35,815 bases of DNA, taken from contig QHXQ01000061.1 of the NCBI GenBank assembly GCA_003223935.1, forward strand, positions 1 to 35,815. Direction: 5' to 3'. How positions within the stretch are numbered: the stretch's first letter is position 1; the number at the start of each line of letters is the position of its first letter. This DNA comes from Acidobacteriota bacterium (GTDB lineage Bacteria > Acidobacteriota > Blastocatellia > Pyrinomonadales > Pyrinomonadaceae). Shown here in pieces: positions 10,099 through 19,930 of the stretch. The notes beneath the pieces are model-generated. The model saw only the letters and a program-made list of their open reading frames with translations. It made no database searches and was not told the origin of the DNA. The position numbers were made by a program, and so were the translations under genes.

Positions 10099-13000
10099 AT
10101 GCAGGAATTGATCATTGAAAAAGAAGTGCTTGAAGGTTACAGGCTCTCGCCACAGCAACAAAGGTTGTGGACGCTACAGCACGCGCCGCACGACGGCGGC
10201 GCGCCGGCATACCGCGCGCTCTGCGCCGTGCTGATTGAAGGGCCGCTCAACCCGGTGGCCTTGCAGGAGGCGTTGCAGTCGGTCGTCGCGCGCCATGAAA
10301 TCTGCCGGACAAGCTTTCGGCAGCGGCCCGAGTTGAGGTTGCCCTTACAAGTCGTCAATGAAACGGGTCAGCCGCGCTGGCAGAGCCACGACCTACAGAC
10401 TTGCAGCCCGCAGGAACAGGAGCGGCGGATCGCGCAACTGTTCCGCCAGGAGCGACACCTTGCGCCAGACTTCGCCCAAGACTCGCTCCTGCGCTTGACG
10501 CTGCTCACGCTGGCCACACAGCGGCACATGCTGCTCATCAATCTGCCTGCGCTGTGCGCCGACGCGCGGACGCTCCAAAATCTCTTGCACGAATTGAGCT
10601 TGACTTACGCCGCCGACCAACAGGGACGCCTGATGTTGGACGAGGCAACGCAGTATGTTCAATTCTCCGAATGGCAGCATGAGTTGCTCGCAGACGACGA
10701 GGCTCAAGCCGGGGAAGACTATTGGCACGGCCAACACAGAACCGCTGCCCCGCCGCCCACGCTCCCGTGCGAGGGCAAGCCCACGGCCGCGCAAACGTTC
10801 GACCCGGACGTGTTCGCCTTTGAGATCGAGCGCGAGACGCTCGCCGGTCTCCAAACACTATTTGACCAACATGACGCAGACTATCCGACCGGCCTGTTGG
10901 CTGGCTGGCTGACGTTGCTCTACCGGCTCACAGCGCAGCCGGAGCTAACGGTCGGCTATGTGCATGACGGCCGCAGCGATGAGGAGTTGCGCGAAGTCTG
11001 CGGCCCCTTCGCCAAGTGGTTGCCCTTGCGCGCTCAGTTTAGCGAGCAACTCCGCTTCGGCGACGTGGTGCGCCAAGTCCGGCAAACTGTATCGGCGGCC
11101 GATAAGTGGCAGGACTATTTCCGGCCGGCCGCCGACAAGAGCGCGGACACCACGGACAACTTCTTCGCCATCGGCTTTGAGTTTGAGGCGCGGCCCGCGC
11201 CGTTTGTCGCGGGCGGCCTAACCTACACGATCTATCAGCAGGCCGTCTGCACCGAGCAGTTCAAACTCAAACTCGCCTGCGTGCGGCGCGGCCAAGACCT
11301 CGGCCTCGAATTGCACTACGACCCCGCTCTATTCCACCCCGACGATGTGGCGCGGCTCGCGGCGGAATTTCAGACGCTGCTAGCAAGCATCGTGGCCCGG
11401 CCGCCGGCCGCCGTCATGCACTTGAACATCGTGAGCGCGGCCGAGCGCGCGCAGCTACTCTTCGGCTTCAACCAAACACAGGCCGACTATCCGGCCGGCG
11501 CGTGCCTGCATGAATTGTTCGAGGCCCAGGTCGCGCGCACGCCCGCAAAGATCGCCGTTGAATTCGAGGCCGCACAACTCACCTACGCCGAACTCAACGC
11601 ACGCGCCAACCAGCTAGCGCATCAACTGCGCGCACTGGGCGTCGGGCCGGACGTGCTCGTCGGGGTGCTGATGGAACGCTCGTTGGAGATGGCCGTGGCC
11701 TTGCTGGCGATCCTCAAAGCCGGCGGCGCATACCTGCCGCTCGATGTGGAGTATCCGCCGGAGCGCGTGCGCTTCATGCTGGAAGATTCGTGCGCGCCGG
11801 TCGTGTTGACGCAAACCCGTTGGCGGCATGTGCTGCCTGACAGTCACGCGCAAGTCCTCTGTCTGGATGACTGCCGGGAGCTTGTTGTGCAGGGCCAGAG
11901 CGAGAACCCGGTCGGCGCGGCGACGGCTGATAATCTGGCTTACGTCATCTACACCTCCGGCTCGACGGGTCGGCCCAAGGGGGCGATGGTGCATCACGGC
12001 GGGGTCGTCAATTGCGTGCGTTGGATGCAGGCGACCTATCGGTTGGACGAGAGCGATAAGTTCCTGCTGAAAACTTCGCTCAATTTCGATCCTTCTGTCT
12101 GGGAACTGTTCTGGCCCTTGTGGGTAGGCGCGACGGTGCGCATCGTGCGCCCCGGCGGCCACCTCGACAACACTCATCTGGTCGAACAGATTCAAGCGCA
12201 CGGCATAACTTCCATCTATTTCGTCCCCTCGATGCTGCGCGTCTTTCTGGACGAGCCGGGCGTGGCCGACTGCCGTTCGTTGCGGCGCGTGATCTGTGGT
12301 GGTGAGGCGTTGCCGTTAGCGACGATGGCCCGCTTCTTCCAACTGCTGACGGCGGAACTGCACCATTCCTACGGGCCGACGGAAACATCCATCGCGGCGA
12401 CCGAGTGGACTTGTGAGCCGCACACCGCGCGCCGCCTCGTCCCCATGGGCTACCCGCTCGGCAACACGCAGACCTACATACTTGATCAGACCCTCAGCCC
12501 CGTCCCCATCGGTGTCGCGGGCGAGTTGTACATCGGCGGCGTCGGCTTGGGCCGCGGCTACCTCAACCGCGCGGCGCTGACGGCGGAGCGATTCATTCCG
12601 CACCCGTTCAGCACCGCGCCGGGCGCGCGGCTCTATCGCACCGGCGATCTCGTCCGCTTCCTGGCCGACGGCTCGATAGAGTTTGCCGGCCGGGTAGATC
12701 ATCAAGTCAAGCTGCGCGGCTTCCGCATCGAGTTGGGCGAGATCGAAACGGCGTTGCGGCAACACCCGGCTGTTGATGATGTGGTCGTCGTCGCGCGCGA
12801 AGAGGGCGCGGGCGAGAAGCGTCTGCTCGCTTACATCGGGGCGGCCACGGAGCGGCCGCCCACCACGCAGGAGTTGCGCGGGTTTCTGAAAGAGCACTTG
12901 CCTGACTACATGGTGCCGGCGGGGTTCGTGCTGCTCAAGGCGCTGCCGCTGATGCATAACGGCAAGGTTGATCGCCGCCAACTGCCGGAGCCTGAAGAGG

Positions 13001-16000
13001 TGCGGCCGGAGAAGGGCGCGCACTTCGTCGCCCCGCGCACGCCGGTCGAAGAGATGCTGGCCGACATCTGGACAGAACTACTGCGCATCGAGCGTGTCGG
13101 CGTCCACGACAACTTCTTTGAGTTGGGCGGCCACTCGCTGCTGGCCACTCAGTTGGTTTCGCGCGTCCGCAAAACACTGCAAGTCGAGTTGCCGTTGCGC
13201 ACACTGTTTGAGACGCCGACCATTGTGGGCATGGCCGCGGCTGTCCAGCTACTCATGCAGGAGCGACCGCAGCGGCAACCACCGCCCATCGTGGCGACGC
13301 CGCGTGAGACGGAATTGCCGCTCTCCTTCGCCCAGCAACGCTTGTGGTTTCTGGATCAGTTACAGCCCGGCAGTCCTTTCTATAATCTCTTCTCGGCGGT
13401 GCGCTTGGAGGGTGAGCTTAATCTGGCCGCGCTGACCGAGAGTTTCAACGAGATCATCCGGCGACACGAAGCCTTGCGCACGGTCTTCGCTGACGTGGCC
13501 GGCCGGCCCGTGCAGATCATCGTACCGGCGCAACAGTTGACGCTTGAGCCGCTTGATTTACGCGCCTTGGCCGAGAGTGAGCGGGCGGCTGAAGCCATGC
13601 GACTGGCGACCGCAGATGTGCAGCGGCCTTTCGACCTCAGCCGCGGGCCGCTCATGCGGCTCAGCCTGCTACAACTCGGGCCACAGGAGCACATCCTGCT
13701 CCTGTGCATCCATCACATCATCTCCGACGCTTGGTCGAGCCGCGTGCTCATCCGCGAACTGGTGACGCTCTACGACAGCTTCGCGGCTGGTCTGCCCGCG
13801 CCGCTCGCAGAGTTGTCCATCCAATACGCGGACTTTGCGCGCTGGCAGCGCGAGTGGCTGCAAGGCGATGTCCTAACAGCGCAGCTTGAGTACTGGCGCG
13901 GGCAACTGGCGGGCGCACCGGCCATGTTGGAGTTGCCGACCGACCGGCCCCGCCCCGCCGTCCAGAGCTTTCGCGGTGCACGTGCAGCGCGCGTCTTCCC
14001 GAAAGAACTGACCCAGGCAATCCAAGCCTTGAGCCAGCGCGCGGGCGTAACGCAGTTCATGACGCTGCTCGCGGCCTTCAAAGTCCTGCTCAGCCGCTAC
14101 GCCGGCCAAGACGACATCGTCGTCGGCACACCCATCGCTGGCCGTAGCCATGTCGAGATCGAAGAGTTGATCGGCTTCTTCGTCAACACGTTGGTGCTGC
14201 GCACAGACTTGACGGGCGACCCCACCTTCCACCAACTGCTGGGGCGCGTGCGCGAAGTGGCCTTGGGCGCGGCGGCGCATCAAGATGTGCCGTTCGAGAA
14301 GTTGGTCGAAGAGTTGCAGCCGGAGCGGGACTTGAGTCGCGCGCCACTCTTCCAGGTCATGTTTGCTTTCCAGAACGTACCGAAGGACGTATATGAACTG
14401 CCGCATCTGACTTTGAGTCCGGTCGCGGCAGACAGCGGCACGGCGAAGTTTGATCTGACCATGTTCTTCCATCCCACGGAAGACGGCTTGCTCGGCATCC
14501 TCGAATACAGCACCGACCTGTTTGACGCCGACACCGTCAAGCAGATGTTGGCCCACTACGAAGTCTTGTTGCAGGGCATAGCCGCCGACCCGGAACAGCA
14601 CCTCTCGCGCCTGCCGTTGTTGACCGCGCCTGAGCGCCAGCAAATGCTAGCGCAGTGGAACGACACGAGCGCGCCGTACCCGCACGACGCCTGCTATCAC
14701 CAACTCTTCGAGGCGCAGGTCGCACGCACACCCGATGCCATCGCCGTGCGCAGCGACGAGGAACAACTCACCTACGCAGAATTAAACCGGCGGGCCAACC
14801 GTCTGGCCCACTTCTTGGCGGCGCAGGGCGTCGGGGCCGAGTCGGTCGTCGCGGTACTGGACGGGCGCGGCGTCTCTTTATTAACGGCCATGCTGGCCAT
14901 CTTCAAAGTCGGCGGCGCATACCTGCCGCTTGAGCCACGACATCCGGCCCACAGACACGCACAAGTGCTGGCGCAGAGCAGGGCTACGCTGGTGCTGGTC
15001 GGGGCGGAGCTTGGGCCGGTCATCGCGCAGGCCGTGGAGCAGATGCCGGAAGCGCACGCGCTTCAGGTCTGGCAGCTTGGCCGCGCGGCGGAGCAGGCGA
15101 CTGACGCGGCGAATTTACGGCCGTTCAGCGGCCCGCAAAACCTCGCCTACGTCATTTACACTTCGGGTTCGACGGGCGTGCCGAAGGGGGCCATGATCGA
15201 GCAACGCGGGATGATCAATCATCTGTTCGCCAAAGTGCGCGAGCTAGAACTGAACGCGGCCGACATTGTCGCTCAGACCGCCTCCCAGTGTTTTGACATC
15301 TCCGTGTGGCAGTTCCTGTCGCCGCTGCTCGTCGGCGCGCAGGTGCGCATCTTCAACGATGAAGTGGCGGCCGATCCAACGGGCCTGCTGGCCGCTTTGG
15401 CGCTGGAAGGCGTGACGGTCGCCGAAACCGTGCCTTCGATGTTGCGCGCGGTGCTGGCGGAGATAGAAAAGCGGCTGGCCGCGCAGAGCACAGGCGCGGC
15501 CGCGCGTGGCGCTGAGCCACTGTCTGCCTTGCGCTGGATGATCGTGACGGGTGAGGCGCTGGGGCCGGAGTTGTGTCGGACGTGGAAGCAGTTGACAGGT
15601 GAGCGGGTGCGCCTGCTCAACGCATATGGGCCGACGGAATGTTCTGACGACGTGACGCACTACGAGGTGCAGCAGTCGCCTGCGGAACAAGTCGTGCGTA
15701 TGCCCATCGGGCGCGCGGTCAACAACACGCAACTCTACATCCTCGACCGTGCGATGGAGCCTGTCCCAGTGGGTGTAAGTGGCGAGTTGTATGTCGGCGG
15801 CGCTGGCGTCGGGCGCGGCTACCTCTACGATGCGCGTCGCACCTGCACGAGCTTCGTCCCCGATCCGTTCGCCATCGCAGGCGGCGCGCGGCTCTACCGC
15901 ACGGGCGACCTCTGTCGCTATCTGCCCGGCGGCCAGATAGAGTTTCTCGGCCGGATTGACGATCAGGTCAAGGTGCGCGGCTTTCGCATCGAATTGGGCG

Positions 16001-16713
16001 AGATCGAAGCGGCGCTGGCGCAGCATCCAGAGGTCGCGGAAGCCGCCGTGATGGTGCGCGAAGAGGGCCCAGACGACAAGCGTCTGGTGGCTTACATTGT
16101 AGCGGCCGAAGGGCTGCGCGCCGCCGCGCCCGAAGCTGCGCCGGCAAGTGAGCGACTCAGCCAGGCTTCCTTGCGCGACTATCTGAAACAGCAACTCCCC
16201 GAGTACATGTTGCCGCAAGCATTCGTCACCTTGCCGACTCTACCACTGACATCGAACGGCAAACTGGATCGGCGTGCCCTGCCAGCACCGGATTACGCGC
16301 AGCAAGTAGGGGCGCAAACCTACCAGCCGCCGCGCACCGAGACGGAGGCTGGGGTGGCCGGCATTTGGACAGAGGTGCTGGGCCTGGAACGCGTCGGGGT
16401 GGAAGATAATTTCTTCGCTGTGGGCGGCCATTCGCTGTTGGCCACGCAGGTCGTCTCCAGAGTGCGCCAGCATTTTCAAGTCGAGTTGCCGCTGCGCACG
16501 CTGTTCGAGTCGCCGACCGTGGCCGCACTGGCCCGCGTCATCGAACAGATGCGCGGCGAGCAGCAGGCGCGACCGGCCACGCCGGCCATCACAGCCCGTC
16601 GCCGTCGGGGCACAGACGTGAACCAATTGCTGGCGCAGGTACAAGGCTTGACGGAGGTTGAAGCGCGACAGTCCTTGCACGCCAAGCGCAACCCGCAGCC
16701 GGATGCGTCTTAA
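10099..16713 (+). CDS. NRPS with degenerate first C domain (C*-A-T-C-A-T)
   Basis: 2204 aa from ATG 10099, preferred because AGGAG lies upstream (spacing 13, rather long) and the C fold begins soon after; an in-frame ATG at 10057 lacks a Shine-Dalgarno and would add 14 unremarkable residues. Domains: a C-like domain (about 10-450) with LPALCAD at 149-155 where HHxxxDG should be, so classical condensation is unlikely; A (about 470-985); T with GGHSL, Ser1013; C (about 1065-1500) with HHIISDA from 1205, catalytic His kept but final Gly changed to Ala; A (about 1525-2080); T with FFAVGGHSL, Ser2112. Pocket of the first A: DPWYIGSIAK, unassigned. Pocket of the second A: DIWEITADDK, whose Glu278 and Asp330/331 suggest a cationic side chain such as Dap, Dab, Orn, Lys or Arg. 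It follows the oxygenase-bearing gene by 86 nt, so C* may dock with that oxygenase rather than condense (inference). Confidence 0.93.
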   Translation: MQELIIEKEVLEGYRLSPQQQRLWTLQHAPHDGGAPAYRALCAVLIEGPLNPVALQEALQSVVARHEICRTSFRQRPELRLPLQVVNETGQPRWQSHDLQTCSPQEQERRIAQLFRQERHLAPDFAQDSLLRLTLLTLATQRHMLLINLPALCADARTLQNLLHELSLTYAADQQGRLMLDEATQYVQFSEWQHELLADDEAQAGEDYWHGQHRTAAPPPTLPCEGKPTAAQTFDPDVFAFEIERETLAGLQTLFDQHDADYPTGLLAGWLTLLYRLTAQPELTVGYVHDGRSDEELREVCGPFAKWLPLRAQFSEQLRFGDVVRQVRQTVSAADKWQDYFRPAADKSADTTDNFFAIGFEFEARPAPFVAGGLTYTIYQQAVCTEQFKLKLACVRRGQDLGLELHYDPALFHPDDVARLAAEFQTLLASIVARPPAAVMHLNIVSAAERAQLLFGFNQTQADYPAGACLHELFEAQVARTPAKIAVEFEAAQLTYAELNARANQLAHQLRALGVGPDVLVGVLMERSLEMAVALLAILKAGGAYLPLDVEYPPERVRFMLEDSCAPVVLTQTRWRHVLPDSHAQVLCLDDCRELVVQGQSENPVGAATADNLAYVIYTSGSTGRPKGAMVHHGGVVNCVRWMQATYRLDESDKFLLKTSLNFDPSVWELFWPLWVGATVRIVRPGGHLDNTHLVEQIQAHGITSIYFVPSMLRVFLDEPGVADCRSLRRVICGGEALPLATMARFFQLLTAELHHSYGPTETSIAATEWTCEPHTARRLVPMGYPLGNTQTYILDQTLSPVPIGVAGELYIGGVGLGRGYLNRAALTAERFIPHPFSTAPGARLYRTGDLVRFLADGSIEFAGRVDHQVKLRGFRIELGEIETALRQHPAVDDVVVVAREEGAGEKRLLAYIGAATERPPTTQELRGFLKEHLPDYMVPAGFVLLKALPLMHNGKVDRRQLPEPEEVRPEKGAHFVAPRTPVEEMLADIWTELLRIERVGVHDNFFELGGHSLLATQLVSRVRKTLQVELPLRTLFETPTIVGMAAAVQLLMQERPQRQPPPIVATPRETELPLSFAQQRLWFLDQLQPGSPFYNLFSAVRLEGELNLAALTESFNEIIRRHEALRTVFADVAGRPVQIIVPAQQLTLEPLDLRALAESERAAEAMRLATADVQRPFDLSRGPLMRLSLLQLGPQEHILLLCIHHIISDAWSSRVLIRELVTLYDSFAAGLPAPLAELSIQYADFARWQREWLQGDVLTAQLEYWRGQLAGAPAMLELPTDRPRPAVQSFRGARAARVFPKELTQAIQALSQRAGVTQFMTLLAAFKVLLSRYAGQDDIVVGTPIAGRSHVEIEELIGFFVNTLVLRTDLTGDPTFHQLLGRVREVALGAAAHQDVPFEKLVEELQPERDLSRAPLFQVMFAFQNVPKDVYELPHLTLSPVAADSGTAKFDLTMFFHPTEDGLLGILEYSTDLFDADTVKQMLAHYEVLLQGIAADPEQHLSRLPLLTAPERQQMLAQWNDTSAPYPHDACYHQLFEAQVARTPDAIAVRSDEEQLTYAELNRRANRLAHFLAAQGVGAESVVAVLDGRGVSLLTAMLAIFKVGGAYLPLEPRHPAHRHAQVLAQSRATLVLVGAELGPVIAQAVEQMPEAHALQVWQLGRAAEQATDAANLRPFSGPQNLAYVIYTSGSTGVPKGAMIEQRGMINHLFAKVRELELNAADIVAQTASQCFDISVWQFLSPLLVGAQVRIFNDEVAADPTGLLAALALEGVTVAETVPSMLRAVLAEIEKRLAAQSTGAAARGAEPLSALRWMIVTGEALGPELCRTWKQLTGERVRLLNAYGPTECSDDVTHYEVQQSPAEQVVRMPIGRAVNNTQLYILDRAMEPVPVGVSGELYVGGAGVGRGYLYDARRTCTSFVPDPFAIAGGARLYRTGDLCRYLPGGQIEFLGRIDDQVKVRGFRIELGEIEAALAQHPEVAEAAVMVREEGPDDKRLVAYIVAAEGLRAAAPEAAPASERLSQASLRDYLKQQLPEYMLPQAFVTLPTLPLTSNGKLDRRALPAPDYAQQVGAQTYQPPRTETEAGVAGIWTEVLGLERVGVEDNFFAVGGHSLLATQVVSRVRQHFQVELPLRTLFESPTVAALARVIEQMRGEQQARPATPAITARRRRGTDVNQLLAQVQGLTEVEARQSLHAKRNPQPDAS
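14170..14363 (+). repeat. C-domain tract shared with 21045-21238
   Basis: A 194-nt stretch in the second C domain of gene 3 matches the C domain of gene 5 with three differences, all in third codon positions by my reading. Flanking parts of the same domains are clearly more diverged, so the identity has sharp edges, as expected for gene conversion. Confidence 0.88.
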
Positions 16714-16734
16714 GCGGCAGACAAGAAAAAATGG

Positions 16735-16760
16735 GCCGGCCCCAGACTGCGCGGGCCGGC
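16735..16760 (+). other. GC-rich hairpin between gene 3 and the PKS gene
   Basis: An 8-bp perfect stem (16735-16742 with 16753-16760) and 10-nt loop, seen directly. It lies between the stop at 16713 and the start at 16798. No T tract follows, so it is not a standard intrinsic terminator. It may be an RNA stability element, or chance in GGCC-rich DNA. Confidence 0.35.
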
Positions 16761-16797
16761 GGGTGCAGCGCGGCGAGTGTATATGAAGGAGCTTGGC

Positions 16798-19700
16798 ATG
16801 AACAGCGTGGGCGCGTCTGAGCGCGGCGACGAGTTAGCGATCATCGGGATGGCGTGTCGCTTCCCCCAGGCCAAAAATGTGGCGCAGTTCTGGGAGAAGC
16901 TGCGGGCCGGGGTGGAGTTGATCACCGTCTTCTCTGACGAAGAGCTATTGGCCGCGGGCGTCAGTCGAGACCTGCTTAGTCACCCCGACTTCGTCAAAGC
17001 CGGGGGCATCATGGAAGACATCGAACTGTTCGATGCTGCCTTCTTCGGCTACAGTCCGCGCGAAGCGGAACTGCTCGACCCGCAGCAGCGCCACTTCCTT
17101 GAGTGCGCTTGGGAGGCGCTGGAAAACGCTGGCTATGCGCCGGACGATTATCGTGGCTTAATCGGCGTCTTCGCCGGGGCCAGCATCAGCAACTACTTCT
17201 TGCAGAACCTGATCTCACACGCGGAACTGCTCGACGCCATCGGCAATTTCCAGTTAGGGCTGCTCAACGATAAAGACTATCTCACCACCAGAGTCTCTTA
17301 TAAGTTGAACCTGAAGGGGCCGAGTATGAGCGTCCAGACGGCTTGCTCGACTTCGCTGGTGGCCATTCACATGGCCTGTCAAAGCGTGCTCAACGGCGAA
17401 TGCGACATGGCTCTGGCGGGCGGCGTGTCCATCAGCATTCTGCGCAAGATGGGTTATCTCTATCGTGAGGGCAGCATCTCTTCGCCGGACGGCCACTGTC
17501 GCGCCTTCGACGCTAGGGGGCAGGGCATCGTCGGCGGCAACGGCGTGGGTCTCGTCGTCGTCAAGCGACTAGCAGAGGCGCTCGAAGACGGCGATCACAT
17601 CTTGGCCGTGATTAAAGGCACGGCCGTCAATAACGACGGCGCGGTGAAGATCGGCTACACCGCGCCGAGCGTGGACGGACAAGCACAGGTCATCGCGCAG
17701 GCCCAGGCGGCCGCCGAGGTCGCGCCCGAAACCATCAGTTACATCGAAGCGCATGGCACGGGCACGGCGCTCGGCGATCCGATTGAAGTGGCGGCGCTCA
17801 CCAAATGTTTCCGCGCTACCACGGCGCAGAAGGGCTTCTGCGCCCTCGGTTCGGTGAAGACAAACCTCGGCCATCTGGACGCGGCGGCCGGCGTCGCCGG
17901 TGTCATCAAAACCGTCCTCGCGTTGCAGCATAAGCTGCTGCCCCCAAGTCTGCATTTCGCGACGCCGAACCCGCGCATTGATTTTGCGAACAGCCCTTTT
18001 TACGTGAACGCCAAACTGGCAGCCTGGCCAGCCGGGCCGACGCCGCGCCGGGCCGGGGTCAGTTCCTTCGGCATCGGCGGGACGAACGCACACGCTGTGC
18101 TTGAAGAAGCGCCCGCTGCTTTGTCTGCGGACACGAGCCGACCCTGGCAGCTACTTGTCCTCTCCGCGAAGACGCCCACGGCGCTAGCGGCCGCGACCAA
18201 AAACTTGGCTGAGCACCTGAAGACGCACACCGACCTCAAGCTGGCGGACGCGGCCTTCACGCTCCAAGTGGGGCGCAAACTCTTTGACTACCGGCGTGCG
18301 CTCGTCTGCCGCGATCTGGCCGCGGCCGTCAAGTCTTTGGCGCAGCCCGCCGCGTCGCTGACTGTAACGGGCGCGCACGAAAGCCGTGACCGTGCAGTCG
18401 TCTTCATGTTCACGGGCCAAGGCGCACAATATCCGCACATGGGGGCCGGGCTGTACGAGCATGAGCCGATCTTTCGTGCGCAGGTTGATCGCTGCGCCGA
18501 GTTACTCAGGCCACACCTTGGGCTGGACTTGCGCGCGGTCATTTATCCGGCTGCGGCCGGGCCGGCGGAGGCCGCGGCGGCGTTGCGACAGACTGCGCTA
18601 ACGCAGCCCGCACTCTTCGTCATCGAGTATGCGCTGGCCCGGCTGTTGATGGCCTGGGGCATACAACCCGCAGCCATGATCGGCCACAGCAGCGGCGAAT
18701 ACGTGGCCGCTTGTCTGGCGGGCGTCTTCTCGCTCGAAGACGCGCTGGCGCTGGTGGCCGAGCGCGGACGCTTGATGCAGCAAATGCGGCCGGGCGCGAT
18801 GCTGAGCATCCGGCTCGGCGAAGCCGAAGTCGCACCCTTCTTGCGCGCGGGGCTGAGCCTCGCGGCCGTTAACGCGCCGACGCAATGCGTCGTGGCCGGG
18901 CCGGCGGAAGCGATTGATGAGTTGCAACAACAACTGTCTGAGCGCGGCCACGACTGTGTGCGGCTGCACACCTCGCACGCTTTCCACTCGGAGATGATGC
19001 AACCCGTCCTGACTCCCTTCGCTGACAGAGTGCGCGCCGTCAAATTGCACCCGCCGCGCCTGCCCTTCATCTCGAACGTCACGGGCACTTGGATCACTGC
19101 GGCCGAAGCGACCGACCCCGCATACTGGGCCAGACATATCGCCGGGACGGTGCGCTTCGCCAGCGGCGTACAGACGTTGACGGCGACAGACTCAGTCTTA
19201 CTGGAAGTCGGGCCTGGTCAGACGCTCAGCACGTTAGCCCGGCAGCAGTTGCACGGGGCTGAACGGCAGCGGGCGCTCTCGACCCTGCGCCCGCCGCAGG
19301 AGGCGCACGACGACCTGGCGTTCTTGTTGACGACGCTGGGCCGGCTCTGGTTGGCGGGCGTTAAGGTGGACTGGGCCGGGTTTTATGCCGCCGAGCGCCG
19401 CCGTCGTGTGCCGCTCCCGACCTATCCGTTCGAGCGCGCGCGATACTGGATCGAACCGGCAACGGCCGCCACCGGCTCAGTCACCACACATGAGGCCGCA
19501 CGCGAGCAACAGCCGGAGATAAAAACGCCCGCGCTCTCGTTGCACCCGCGCCCGCACCTGCCCGGCCTATACGTTGCGCCGCGCAACGAGATGGAAAGTA
19601 CGGTCGTGCAAATCTGGCAGACCTTGCTCGGCATTGATCAGATCGGCGTCCACGATAATCTCTTCGACTTAGGCGGGGATTCCTTGTTGGCCGTTCAACT

Positions 19701-19923
19701 CGCCTCGCGCGTGCGTGAGACCCTGCACGTAGAGATCGCCATCCGCGATCTCTTTGAGCAGCCGACGGTCGCCGGCCTCGTCGAGTGTATCGAGCACGCG
19801 CGGCAGGCAGCGGCCGCAGACCTAGAGCAACTCGCGGAGGTCGTAGACTTGGTCGAGCAATTGTCGGAGGAGGAGTTGCGGGCCTTACTCGCCGAGCAGG
19901 AAAGCCAGACCTCCGAAGTGTAG
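16798..19923 (+). CDS. Type I PKS module KS-AT-ACP, non-reducing
   Basis: 1041 aa from ATG 16798, chosen because AAGGAG sits 6 nt upstream; GTG at 16777 and ATG at 16783 are in frame, but the SD overlaps or follows them. KS (about 15-440) has active-site Cys183 in TACSTSL, His319 in EAHGTGT and the NLGH motif. AT (about 535-860) has Ser631 in GHSSGEY and HAFH at 727-730, the malonyl-CoA signature. ACP (about 925-1000) has Ser962 in LGGDSL. No KR, DH, ER or methyltransferase is present, so the added C2 unit should keep its beta-ketone. The C terminus is an acidic helix (LVEQLSEEELRALLAEQES) suitable for docking to the next protein, whose N terminus carries an LSPEKRALLERLL helix. Position and domains indicate one malonate extension between the gene 3 peptide and the residue added by gene 5. 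Confidence 0.95.
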   Translation: MNSVGASERGDELAIIGMACRFPQAKNVAQFWEKLRAGVELITVFSDEELLAAGVSRDLLSHPDFVKAGGIMEDIELFDAAFFGYSPREAELLDPQQRHFLECAWEALENAGYAPDDYRGLIGVFAGASISNYFLQNLISHAELLDAIGNFQLGLLNDKDYLTTRVSYKLNLKGPSMSVQTACSTSLVAIHMACQSVLNGECDMALAGGVSISILRKMGYLYREGSISSPDGHCRAFDARGQGIVGGNGVGLVVVKRLAEALEDGDHILAVIKGTAVNNDGAVKIGYTAPSVDGQAQVIAQAQAAAEVAPETISYIEAHGTGTALGDPIEVAALTKCFRATTAQKGFCALGSVKTNLGHLDAAAGVAGVIKTVLALQHKLLPPSLHFATPNPRIDFANSPFYVNAKLAAWPAGPTPRRAGVSSFGIGGTNAHAVLEEAPAALSADTSRPWQLLVLSAKTPTALAAATKNLAEHLKTHTDLKLADAAFTLQVGRKLFDYRRALVCRDLAAAVKSLAQPAASLTVTGAHESRDRAVVFMFTGQGAQYPHMGAGLYEHEPIFRAQVDRCAELLRPHLGLDLRAVIYPAAAGPAEAAAALRQTALTQPALFVIEYALARLLMAWGIQPAAMIGHSSGEYVAACLAGVFSLEDALALVAERGRLMQQMRPGAMLSIRLGEAEVAPFLRAGLSLAAVNAPTQCVVAGPAEAIDELQQQLSERGHDCVRLHTSHAFHSEMMQPVLTPFADRVRAVKLHPPRLPFISNVTGTWITAAEATDPAYWARHIAGTVRFASGVQTLTATDSVLLEVGPGQTLSTLARQQLHGAERQRALSTLRPPQEAHDDLAFLLTTLGRLWLAGVKVDWAGFYAAERRRRVPLPTYPFERARYWIEPATAATGSVTTHEAAREQQPEIKTPALSLHPRPHLPGLYVAPRNEMESTVVQIWQTLLGIDQIGVHDNLFDLGGDSLLAVQLASRVRETLHVEIAIRDLFEQPTVAGLVECIEHARQAAAADLEQLAEVVDLVEQLSEEELRALLAEQESQTSEV

Positions 19924-19930
19924 TTTGACG

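Noticed and set aside
15244..16218. Long antisense open frame (324 codons) opposite gene 3, and many similar ones elsewhere
   Set aside because: These are shadows of GC-rich NRPS coding sequence: Arg/His/Gln-rich translations with no motifs, and they overlap clear A and C domains.
16777..16797. GTG/ATG starts upstream for the PKS gene
   Set aside because: AAGGAG at 16786-16791 lies downstream of both and is well spaced for ATG 16798.
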